Below, one piece after another: positions 1 to 5,019 of a stretch of DNA of 6,348 nucleotides. Numbering within the stretch: the stretch's first letter is position 1; each line of letters opens with the position of its first letter. Under the pieces are notes generated by a model. That model made no database searches, was not told where the DNA came from, and saw only the letters and a list, made by a program, of their open reading frames with translations. Made by a program: the position numbers and the translations under genes. This stretch comes from Fidelibacterota bacterium (GTDB taxonomy: Bacteria; Fidelibacterota; UBA2242): assembly GCA_023133185.1 (NCBI GenBank), contig JAGLWX010000034.1, positions 1-6,348 of the forward strand, read 5' to 3'.

Positions 1-37
1 GTATTTCCAAAGACAAAAATATAAACATTAACCACTC

Positions 38-60
38 CCTGTCCCCTTGGGGAATTTATT
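38..60 (+). repeat. Direct repeat copy 1 (hairpin plus GAATTTATT)
   Basis: This is a 23-base unit made of CCTGTCCC, two variable bases and TGGGGAATTTATT. It matches the copy at 94-116 at 21 of 23 positions. It contains a small perfect palindrome, TCCCC-TT-GGGGA, at 42-53. The two copies are separated by 33 bases. Confidence 0.6.
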
Positions 61-93
61 GAGTGGATTTGATGCGCCCCGTAACACAAACCG

Positions 94-116
94 CCTGTCC
101 CTCTGGGGAATTTATT
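94..116 (+). repeat. Direct repeat copy 2
   Basis: This is the second copy of the 23-base unit at 38-60. It differs only by swapping CT to TC at the ninth and tenth bases. The TCCC...GGGA symmetry is kept (98-101 with 106-109). The copy runs on into TTCGG (115-119), giving GAATTTATTCGG at 108-119, which has an exact inverted partner at 164-175. Confidence 0.6.
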
Positions 117-122
117 CGGTAC

Positions 123-136
123 CCGACTAAAGTCGG
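123..136. repeat. Small palindrome CCGACT-AA-AGTCGG
   Basis: There are six-base arms at 123-128 and 131-136 around AA. It sits between the second direct repeat and its inverted partner. The CCGACTAAAGTCGG core followed by AATGACA looks like short dispersed intergenic repeats found in several environmental bacterial genomes. That resemblance is from memory and was not searched. Confidence 0.45.
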
Positions 137-160
137 AATGACAGGTAGAAGCCGTTCTAT

Positions 161-180
161 CCACCGAATAAATTCGATGG
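161..180. repeat. Imperfect hairpin around CGAAT-AA-ATTCG
   Basis: The arms CCA(C)CGAAT and ATTCG(A)TGG pair across an AA loop with one mismatch (C164 against A177). The segment includes the inverted copy (164-175) of the direct-repeat 3' end and abuts the right terminal inverted repeat at 178-189. Confidence 0.45.
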
Positions 181-210
181 TTAATGTTTTTCTACAGCCG
201 AGCTAAGTGC

Positions 211-264
211 CGTTCCACAGCGCCTGCCCGACATGTCTGCCGACAGGCGGGGACCCTTGGAACG
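211..264. repeat. Nested inverted repeat, 54 bp
   Basis: The outer arms are CGTTCCA (211-217) and TGGAACG (258-264). The inner arms are CGCCTG (221-226) and CAGGCG (244-249). At the centre is the palindrome GACATGTC (230-237). CTGCC(C)GACA also occurs twice in direct orientation (224-233 and 237-245). The structure lies about 40 bases beyond the DUF1846 stop codon and could fold in the 3' part of its transcript. No T-run follows on the minus strand, so I list it as a repeat and not as an intrinsic terminator. Confidence 0.5.
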
Positions 265-304
265 AGAATAAAACTTACTTACTTTATATGGTTGAGTAGT
301 TACT

Positions 305-1822
305 TTAATCAATGTATAAATCGCTGGTCGGAAATTTTGGATCGCTGGTAGCATTGACTCCCAATTTTCGCAGACCGGCAGCGTCGCCGGGGGTGGGAAT
401 GTGACTGGTATGCACCTCACAACCGTTTAGTTCTTTCAGTTTTTCGATAACGATCTGAGCCATTGGGTTTGTCGTTGCGCTGATTCCCAATGCGATCAGG
501 ATTTCTTCAAGATCCAGGCTAACCTTTTTACCTTTGAGAACATCCTTTTTCAGGTGTTTAAGCGAGTCGATGATATTCTGAGGCAGAAGATGGATATTAT
601 CGGGAATTTTGGCGAGAAATTTTATAGCATTCAGGGTCATGCTTGCGGTAGAGTGCATCAGAGAGGAATTTTTGCCGGTGATGATGATCCCATCCTTTAA
701 TTCGATCGCGGCGCCGCAAAATATATCGTCGTTTCCTTTCTTCTGCTCTCTGGCTTCCCTGGCTGCCTTCCGGGCAGGCAGAACCACTTTTCGATCAGTC
801 GCTTCCAGGTTCAGTTCCTTCATAATAAGTTCTGCCCGTTCTAAAGTTTCTTTTTCTGTCAGACCCGTTGCATACTCGATCGCATAGCGGAAATAACGAC
901 GGATAATTTCCTGTTTGGCGGCTTCCTGCACCATGGTATCATCGACAATGCCGAATCCTGCCCGGTTAACTCCCATATCGGTTGGCGATTGATAAATTGA
1001 GGGTTTTCCGGTTATGCGTTCGATAATTCGTTTTACGAGAGGGAATGCTTCAATATCCCGGTTATAGTTAACGGCGCTTTGATTATATGCTGCCAGGTGA
1101 AAATGGTCTATCATATTCACGTCGCGCAGATCGGCGGTTGCGGCTTCGTAGGCTACATTTACAGGATGTTTTAACGGCAGATTCCAGATTGGAAAGGTTT
1201 CAAATTTAGCATAGCTGGCGTTGACGCCCCGTTTATACTCATGGAAAAGCTGGGACAGGCAGGTCGCCAGTTTGCCACTGTTGGGACCCGGGCCGGTTAC
1301 AACGACAATGGGTTTTTCGGTTTCGATGTAAGGATTGGCGCCATAGCCCTCTGCGCTGACGATAGTATCCACATCCGTAGGATATCCTTTGGTGAAACCG
1401 TGAGTATAGACCCGGATTCCCCGACGTTCGAGTTTGTTTTTGAAGGTTGTGGCAGCCGGTTGGTTTTCATAACGGGTAATGACAACCGCTGTCACGGAAA
1501 TATCTTGTTCGCTGAGATCGTCGATGGTTTTAAGTGCGGCGTTATCATAGCTGATCCCGAAATCAGCCCGCATTTTATTTCGTTCGATATCACCGGCATA
1601 AATACAGAGAATGACGTCGATTTTATCCTTTAATTGATGCAGCAATTGCATTTTTACATTGGGGTCAAAGCCCGGGAGAACTCGTGTAGCGTGATAATCG
1701 TAAATCAGTTTTCCGCCAAACTCAAGGTAAAGTTTGTTAAACTGTTTGTTAATCCGTTCAAGGATTGCGCGACTCTGTTCTTTCAGATATTTTTGATTAT
1801 CAAAACCGGGTTTGACGGACAT
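305..1822 (-). CDS. DUF1846 family protein
   Basis: The product is a 505-residue protein matching the DUF1846 family, whose members are usually about 490-510 residues, so it looks full length. The strongest signature is VVVTGPGPNSGKLATCLSQL at residues 173-192, a glycine-rich P-loop-like motif typical of this family. It is preceded by the EGYGANPYIET segment (158-168) and followed by the family C-terminus HIPTPGDAAGLRKLGVN (474-490). No signal peptide or membrane segment is visible, so it should be cytosolic. I start it at ATG 1820-1822 because AAAGG lies six bases upstream and the protein then begins at MSVKPGFD. An upstream in-frame ATG at 1892-1894 would add 24 residues unlike the family. 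Structures of family members exist, but I know of no established reaction, and the P-loop-like motif does not prove nucleotide binding. The gene is monocistronic here and divergent from the housekeeping operon. Confidence 0.9.
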   Translation of the reverse strand: MSVKPGFDNQKYLKEQSRAILERINKQFNKLYLEFGGKLIYDYHATRVLPGFDPNVKMQLLHQLKDKIDVILCIYAGDIERNKMRADFGISYDNAALKTIDDLSEQDISVTAVVITRYENQPAATTFKNKLERRGIRVYTHGFTKGYPTDVDTIVSAEGYGANPYIETEKPIVVVTGPGPNSGKLATCLSQLFHEYKRGVNASYAKFETFPIWNLPLKHPVNVAYEAATADLRDVNMIDHFHLAAYNQSAVNYNRDIEAFPLVKRIIERITGKPSIYQSPTDMGVNRAGFGIVDDTMVQEAAKQEIIRRYFRYAIEYATGLTEKETLERAELIMKELNLEATDRKVVLPARKAAREAREQKKGNDDIFCGAAIELKDGIIITGKNSSLMHSTASMTLNAIKFLAKIPDNIHLLPQNIIDSLKHLKKDVLKGKKVSLDLEEILIALGISATTNPMAQIVIEKLKELNGCEVHTSHIPTPGDAAGLRKLGVNATSDPKFPTSDLYID

Positions 1823-1828
1823 ATTATT

Positions 1829-1833
1829 CCTTT
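1829..1833 (-). promoter_or_regulatory. Shine-Dalgarno site of the DUF1846 gene
   Basis: On the minus strand AAAGG, within GGGAAAGGAA, sits six bases before the ATG at 1822. This fixes the start there and not at the in-frame ATG 72 bases further upstream. Confidence 0.7.
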
Positions 1834-1845
1834 CCCTGTTAAGCT

Positions 1846-1879
1846 GCTGTAAAAACCGCCCTATATTAGAGCTTACAGC
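1846..1879. repeat. 7-bp inverted repeat flanking the DUF1846 -10 candidate
   Basis: GCTGTAA (1846-1852) and TTACAGC (1873-1879) are exact reverse complements separated by 20 bases. The candidate -10 (1863-1868) lies between them. The position would suit an operator, but arms this short can arise by chance and no regulator gene is nearby. Confidence 0.3.
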
Positions 1880-1891
1880 GGCAATATTCAA
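1863..1891 (-). promoter_or_regulatory. Candidate sigma-70-like promoter for the DUF1846 gene
   Basis: On the minus strand TTGAAT (1886-1891) and TAATAT (1863-1868) are separated by 17 bases. Each matches the sigma-70 consensus at four of six positions. Transcription would start near 1856, giving a leader of roughly 34 bases. A perfect TATAAT also occurs on the minus strand at 1945-1950, but it lacks a good -35 at the right distance and would give a leader of about 115 bases. If the host uses a Bacteroidota-type sigma factor, these consensus matches may not be relevant. Confidence 0.35.
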
Positions 1892-2017
1892 CAAGAATAC
1901 GAAAAGATATACAACCGGTTGCTCATTATTTTATATCAGTGGGAATTATATAAAAACACCAAATTATTTTCATATCTAAGTAATTAATTATTAATAAGAA
2001 AATGATGATAATTTAAT

Positions 2018-2046
2018 TTGACTGTTTATTGCCGGGTGAGTAATTT
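2018..2046 (+). promoter_or_regulatory. Candidate promoter of the yicC-dnaB operon
   Basis: TTGACT (2018-2023, five of six to the -35 consensus) is followed after 17 bases by TAATTT (2041-2046, a weak -10). Transcription would begin near 2053, leaving a leader of about 20 bases before the yicC start at 2072. The 100 bases upstream (1921-2020) are about 80% AT, including the palindrome TAATTAATTA at 1981-1990, and could act as an UP-element-like region. It is the only plausible promoter I found before this closely packed gene set. Confidence 0.4.
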
Positions 2047-2071
2047 ACGTAGCAATTTAACAGGAGACTGA

Positions 2072-2947
2072 ATGATTAAAAGTATGACAGGTTTTGGGAA
2101 AGTTGAGCGGGGGCTGGAGAACGGTACATTATCGGTGGAAGTTCGGTCGGTAAACAGCCGGTACTTCGATTTCTCGGTGAACATGCCGGAAATATTTAGG
2201 TCCTGTGAAGAAGACATAAAACGGATTTTTAATAATAATCTCAAACGGGGCAACGTGAAAGTAACTATTTCTCTCAACGGACAGCGGGAACAGAATAAAG
2301 TTGGGTTGAATAGAGACTTGCTTGACCATTACTGTAAACTTCTGAATCAAGTCTCGGAATCGTTAAACAGTGATGAACCGGTGCGGTTGAGCCATTTGTT
2401 GAATTTTCCTGAGATATTGGAATATAAACCTGTTGAATTCGTTGAAGAAAAAGTGAATAAAGAGCTGTTTAAAGCCCTTGAAGATGCGGTTAGCGACCTG
2501 GTAAAAATGCAGGAGAAAGAAGGCGAAAATCTCGCCATTGAAATCAAGCGGCATCTGGATATTACTCATGACGTCATTCTGAAGATCAAGACTTTGTCTT
2601 CACAATTAAAGGATGAATATTTTAAGAAAAGCAGAGCAAAACTAATGCTGTTTCTGGATGACCTGGATATTGATGAAAACAGGATTATACAAGAAGCGGC
2701 GATCTTTTCAAAAAAGATTGATATTACGGAAGAATGTGAGCGGCTTGACAGTCATCTGAATCAGTTCAGGTCCTACTTTGATCTTGACGAGCCGGTGGGT
2801 AAGCGTATGACCTTTCTTATCCAGGAGATGAACCGTGAAATCAGCACTATCGGCGCAAAATCCGAAAGTTCCGAGATTTCCCATCTTGTGGTCGATGTTA
2901 AAAATGAACTTGAAAAAATAAGGGAACAGGCTCAGAACATCCTATGA
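2072..2947 (+). CDS. yicC: YicC/YloC family endoribonuclease
   Basis: The product is a 291-residue cytosolic protein of the YicC family, of typical length (about 285-295). The N-terminal domain opens with the hallmark MIKSMTGFGKVE and continues with VEVRSVNSRYFDFSVNMP (22-39). The C-terminal DUF1732 domain carries ERLDSHLNQF (223-232) and the best-conserved stretch FLIQEMNREISTIGAKS (248-264). It ends ELEKIREQAQNIL, as relatives do. The E. coli homologue has been reported as an endoribonuclease acting on small RNAs such as RyhB; transferring that activity here is by family only. The start is supported by AGGAG (2062-2066) five bases before ATG. It is the first gene of the operon, and its TGA overlaps the gmk ATG by four bases (ATGA). 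Pairing with gmk is common in bacteria. Confidence 0.95.
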   Translation: MIKSMTGFGKVERGLENGTLSVEVRSVNSRYFDFSVNMPEIFRSCEEDIKRIFNNNLKRGNVKVTISLNGQREQNKVGLNRDLLDHYCKLLNQVSESLNSDEPVRLSHLLNFPEILEYKPVEFVEEKVNKELFKALEDAVSDLVKMQEKEGENLAIEIKRHLDITHDVILKIKTLSSQLKDEYFKKSRAKLMLFLDDLDIDENRIIQEAAIFSKKIDITEECERLDSHLNQFRSYFDLDEPVGKRMTFLIQEMNREISTIGAKSESSEISHLVVDVKNELEKIREQAQNIL

Positions 2948-3513
2948 AACCACGCGGACTATTACTGCCTATTGCTGCTCCATCGGGAACCGGAAAAACT
3001 ACGGTTTGCCGACAACTAATGAAAAACGATGATTGTTTTGTGTTCTCAGTATCCGCTACAACAAGAGCGCCGCGGGAATCAGAACAAAACGGGATGGATT
3101 ACTACTTTTTGTCCAGGGACACTTTCGAACAGTACATTCGTGATAATAAGCTCGCCGAATGGGAGGAAGTGTTTGGAAATTATTACGGAACATTGCAAAG
3201 TGTTTTGCAGGCTGCTCTGGATCAGGGCAAAGTTCTGCTACTGGATATTGATGTAAAAGGAGCGTTGCGGATTAAGAAGCATTATCCCGGTGAGACGATT
3301 TCGATTTTTCTTCTGCCTCCGAACAAAGCAGAGCTTCTACGCCGATTAAAAGGGCGCGGAACCGATGATGATAAATCCATTACGATCCGTAATGCGCGAA
3401 TTCCCGATGAATTAAAATTAGGTGAACAATTTGATTATCAGATCGTTAATGATCAATTAGATAAAACCCTTAAAGAAATTAGAAACATAATAAAGGAGTA
3501 CTACAAAAAATGA
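2944..3513 (+). CDS. gmk: Guanylate kinase
   Basis: This enzyme phosphorylates GMP to GDP using ATP, an essential step in guanine nucleotide synthesis and salvage. The 189-residue length is normal for bacterial Gmk. The P-loop is APSGTGKT (12-19). The GMP-binding region contains SVSATTRAPRE (35-45) and the following NGMDYYF (49-55). EWEEVFGNYYGT (72-83) and DIDVKGALRIK (101-111) are the core guanylate kinase segments, where relatives usually have DVQGA and this one has DVKGA. The lid has RRLKGRGT (133-140) and the C-terminus carries the usual FDYQIVND (163-170). Its ATG overlaps the yicC stop as ATGA, and no strong Shine-Dalgarno sequence lies just upstream, so translation is probably coupled to yicC. 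Its own TGA overlaps the rpoZ ATG in the same way. Confidence 0.97.
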   Translation: MKPRGLLLPIAAPSGTGKTTVCRQLMKNDDCFVFSVSATTRAPRESEQNGMDYYFLSRDTFEQYIRDNKLAEWEEVFGNYYGTLQSVLQAALDQGKVLLLDIDVKGALRIKKHYPGETISIFLLPPNKAELLRRLKGRGTDDDKSITIRNARIPDELKLGEQFDYQIVNDQLDKTLKEIRNIIKEYYKK

Positions 3514-3833
3514 CTGACACTCTTGATATTTCAAAATTAACCGAACAAACAGAAGATCTCTTTGAACTGGTTGTTGCGGCATCAAAAAGATCTCGCCAGG
3601 TCAATGCCCTGCGAAATGCCAAAGATCCGCTTCCTTCTCTTAGCGAGGATCAGGAAGAGACATTTGAAGAAACACCGGATGAAGAAGAATTGAAGGACTG
3701 GGATAAAATTAAAAAACCTACTACTGTTGCTCTGAACGAAATGCTGAGTGGCGATCTGGATTATCGTCATACATCTGAGAAGCTTGAAACTGAAGACGAA
3801 GATGAAGATATCGCAAGTGATATTCAGGAATAA
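3510..3833 (+). CDS. rpoZ: DNA-directed RNA polymerase omega subunit, acidic variant
   Basis: Omega is the small RNA polymerase subunit that helps fold and retain beta-prime; in some bacteria it also forms part of a ppGpp site. The two conserved Rpb6/omega blocks are present: DLFELVVAASKRSRQVN (16-32) and KKPTTVALNEMLSGDL (68-83). At 107 residues it is longer than the E. coli protein (91). Between the blocks lies a strongly acidic insert (11 of 18 residues at 46-63 are Asp or Glu), and the C-terminal tail is acidic too (10 of 20 at 88-107, including the run EDEDED). The ATG overlaps the gmk stop (ATGA). AAAGGAG (3492-3498) precedes it at a long spacing of 11 bases. Its end overlaps the beginning of coaBC. 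The position between gmk and coaBC supports the assignment. Confidence 0.88.
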   Translation: MTDTLDISKLTEQTEDLFELVVAASKRSRQVNALRNAKDPLPSLSEDQEETFEETPDEEELKDWDKIKKPTTVALNEMLSGDLDYRHTSEKLETEDEDEDIASDIQE

Positions 3834-5019
3834 AAAAATAACTCTCGGCTTGACCGGCGGTATTGCGATCTATAAATCGGCGTCGTTGTTACGCCGGCTG
3901 GTTAATGATGGCGGCGCTGATGTGACTGTGATTATGACGGAATCGGCGCAAAAATTCATGTCGCCGTTGATATTTGAGACTTTCAGCGGAAATCCTGTAA
4001 TAACGGAAATGTTTTCCCGGGAAAAGGTGTCCACCAGGCATATTGACCTTGGTAAAGATGTGGATATGGTTCTTGTATCGCCGGCGACGGCAAACATTGT
4101 TGCGAAAGCTGCGCATGGAATTGCCGATGATATGCTCAGTACGGTTATCCTGACCGCCGGGAATAAGACGGTATTTGCCCTGGCGATGAATGTCAACATG
4201 TACGAGAATCCGATTACTCAGGAAAATATCAAGAAGCTGAAAGAGCTCGGTTACGGGTTTATCGAACCTGAGCTGGGAGACCTCGCCTGTAATGATGTTG
4301 GCAAAGGACGTTTAGCCGATGAGAAAACCATTATCGGTTATATTGATCGGCGCCTGAACGGGGAACATTTATTGCAGGATAAAGAGGTGATTGTCACAGC
4401 CGGACCGACGCGCGAGTATCTTGATCCGATTCGTTTTATCTCCAATCGCTCTTCCGGGAAAATGGGATTTGCCCTGGCGGCGGAAGCTGCAATGCAAGGG
4501 GCGAATGTAACATTGATTACAGGACCGTCGAATGAAACCGCGCCGCCGGGCATCAATTTAATCCGGGTGGAGTCTGCTGAAGAGATGCAAAAGTCTCTAT
4601 TCGACCATACGGATCATGCCGATTACCTGTTTATGGCTGCGGCTGTGGAAGATATTGCGCCAGCCGCGATGGTCACGTCTAAGATCAAAAAGTCCGATCT
4701 GCCGAAAATACTGCAATTGACCCAATCACCGGATTTACTTTGCGGTTTCCGGAAGCGCAACAAGGCTTGCTGCGTGGTTGCATTCAGTGTGGAAATGACC
4801 GATGGGCGCGAACGTTCGATAGAAAAAATGAAAACCAAGGGTGCGGACTACATCGTCTGGAATGATCCGTCGAAAGCCGGCGCCGGTTTCGAGACCGATA
4901 CGAACGAAGTCATCCTATTTTCAGCCGATGGAAATGAGTGGCAAATACCGGTGGCTGCCAAACGAGAGGTCGCCCGTCAAATTATTCGTCAGGTTGTGAA
5001 TCACCGGAGGCATTCCTGA
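3802..5019 (+). CDS. coaBC: Bifunctional phosphopantothenoylcysteine decarboxylase/phosphopantothenate-cysteine ligase
   Basis: CoaBC carries out two successive steps of coenzyme A synthesis: ligation of cysteine to 4'-phosphopantothenate and FMN-dependent decarboxylation of the product. With this start it has 405 residues, the usual length. The N-terminal CoaC flavoprotein domain shows LGLTGGIAIYKS (15-26), the catalytic-His segment RHIDLG (His80), SPATANIVAK (93-102) and an ACN-DVGKGR segment with Cys163. The CoaB domain shows VTAGPTREYLDPIRFISNRS (198-217) with SSGKMG next, MAAAVEDIAP (278-287), KIKK (294-297) and NDPSKAGAGFETDTN (354-368). Departures from family motifs are Leu127 in LAMN (usually PAMN), Asn164 (usually Gly) and AVEDIAP (usually AVADxxP). 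The start is uncertain: ATG 3802 overlaps rpoZ by 32 bases, GTG 3817 is an alternative, and the best Shine-Dalgarno sequence faces AUA at 3838. Its TGA shares a base with the udg ATG (TGATG). Confidence 0.93.
   Translation: MKISQVIFRNKKITLGLTGGIAIYKSASLLRRLVNDGGADVTVIMTESAQKFMSPLIFETFSGNPVITEMFSREKVSTRHIDLGKDVDMVLVSPATANIVAKAAHGIADDMLSTVILTAGNKTVFALAMNVNMYENPITQENIKKLKELGYGFIEPELGDLACNDVGKGRLADEKTIIGYIDRRLNGEHLLQDKEVIVTAGPTREYLDPIRFISNRSSGKMGFALAAEAAMQGANVTLITGPSNETAPPGINLIRVESAEEMQKSLFDHTDHADYLFMAAAVEDIAPAAMVTSKIKKSDLPKILQLTQSPDLLCGFRKRNKACCVVAFSVEMTDGRERSIEKMKTKGADYIVWNDPSKAGAGFETDTNEVILFSADGNEWQIPVAAKREVARQIIRQVVNHRRHS
3826..3840 (+). promoter_or_regulatory. Shine-Dalgarno-like site and AUA codon at the rpoZ/coaBC junction
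   Basis: AGGAA (3826-3830) spans the last codons of rpoZ. Seven bases later, in the coaBC frame, is ATA (3838-3840), after which the protein reads TLGLTGGIA. The spacing is ideal for initiation, but the codon is not a normal start. The usual start codons in frame, ATG 3802 and GTG 3817, have only weak purine stretches upstream. I list this site because it bears on the choice of start; I do not claim that AUA is used. Confidence 0.3.
5006..5010 (+). promoter_or_regulatory. Shine-Dalgarno site of the uracil-DNA glycosylase gene
   Basis: GGAGG lies eight bases before ATG 5019, within the end of coaBC. This strong site sets the start at MQASDD. The reading frame stays open to ATG 4938, but that extension overlaps coaBC by 82 bases and its residues do not resemble the family. 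Confidence 0.75.

Larger units (their letters stand above)
23..189. repeat. Repeat element bounded by a 12-bp inverted repeat (MITE-like candidate)
   Basis: AAACATTAACCA at 23-34 is the exact reverse complement of TGGTTAATGTTT at 178-189. The 167 bp they delimit are full of further symmetry. Two direct repeats lie at 38-60 and 94-116, GAATTTATTCGG (108-119) has its exact reverse complement at 164-175, and CCTGTC (38-43 and 94-99) has its complement GACAGG at 140-145. The layout resembles a small non-autonomous or REP/BIME-like intergenic element. There is no transposase frame inside, and I see no clear target-site duplication (flanks AT on the left, TT on the right). Calling it mobile is inference; the inverted repeats are directly visible. 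Confidence 0.45.
1..304. other. Non-coding, repeat-rich region downstream of the DUF1846 gene
   Basis: I find no reading frame here that resembles a protein and no tRNA or rRNA. The leftward DUF1846 gene ends at 305, so this stretch is its 3' flank. Its content is mainly structure: a 12-bp inverted repeat enclosing positions 23-189, two direct repeats inside it, small palindromes at 123-136 and 161-180, and a nested inverted repeat at 211-264. The last 40 bases before the gene end (265-304) are plain AT-rich sequence. No hairpin followed by a T-run was found on the minus strand, so I cannot place an intrinsic terminator for the DUF1846 gene. What lies left of position 1 is unknown. Confidence 0.6.

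Noticed and set aside
38..116. Two 23-bp repeats with a 33-bp gap, resembling a minimal CRISPR array
   Set aside because: There are only two copies, they are imperfect, a partial third copy is inverted, and no cas gene is visible. The set fits a REP-like intergenic element better.
181..420. Minus-strand 79-residue open frame overlapping the DUF1846 3' end
   Set aside because: It lies in another frame of the DUF1846 gene and runs into the nested inverted repeat. Its composition does not look like a protein.
609..887. Plus-strand open frames inside the DUF1846 gene (609-887, 1241-1633 and 1634-1852)
   Set aside because: They are antisense to a well-supported gene, their translations resemble no family, and no ribosome site supports them.
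1823..1894. 24-residue N-terminal extension of the DUF1846 protein to the ATG at 1892-1894
   Set aside because: The internal ATG at 1822 has a clear AAAGG at six bases, and the extension does not look like the family. It would also swallow the candidate promoter.
1945..1950. Perfect TATAAT on the minus strand as the DUF1846 promoter
   Set aside because: No acceptable -35 hexamer lies 16-18 bases upstream. In sequence this AT-rich, such hexamers arise readily by chance.
3748..3801. CoaBC start at ATG 3748
   Set aside because: It would overlap rpoZ by 86 bases and add 18 residues (MAIWIIVIHLRSLKLKTK) that do not belong to the family N-terminus. The later starts give the normal length.
3832..3838. 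Seven-A run as a programmed slippage site joining rpoZ and coaBC
   Set aside because: The rpoZ stop codon begins at 3831, before slippage over the run could take effect, and a separate coaBC start is available. There is no reason to expect a fused protein.
4938..5018. Uracil-DNA glycosylase start at ATG 4938
   Set aside because: The GGAGG site and TGATG junction at 5019 are much stronger, and the extra 27 residues are simply coaBC read in another frame.
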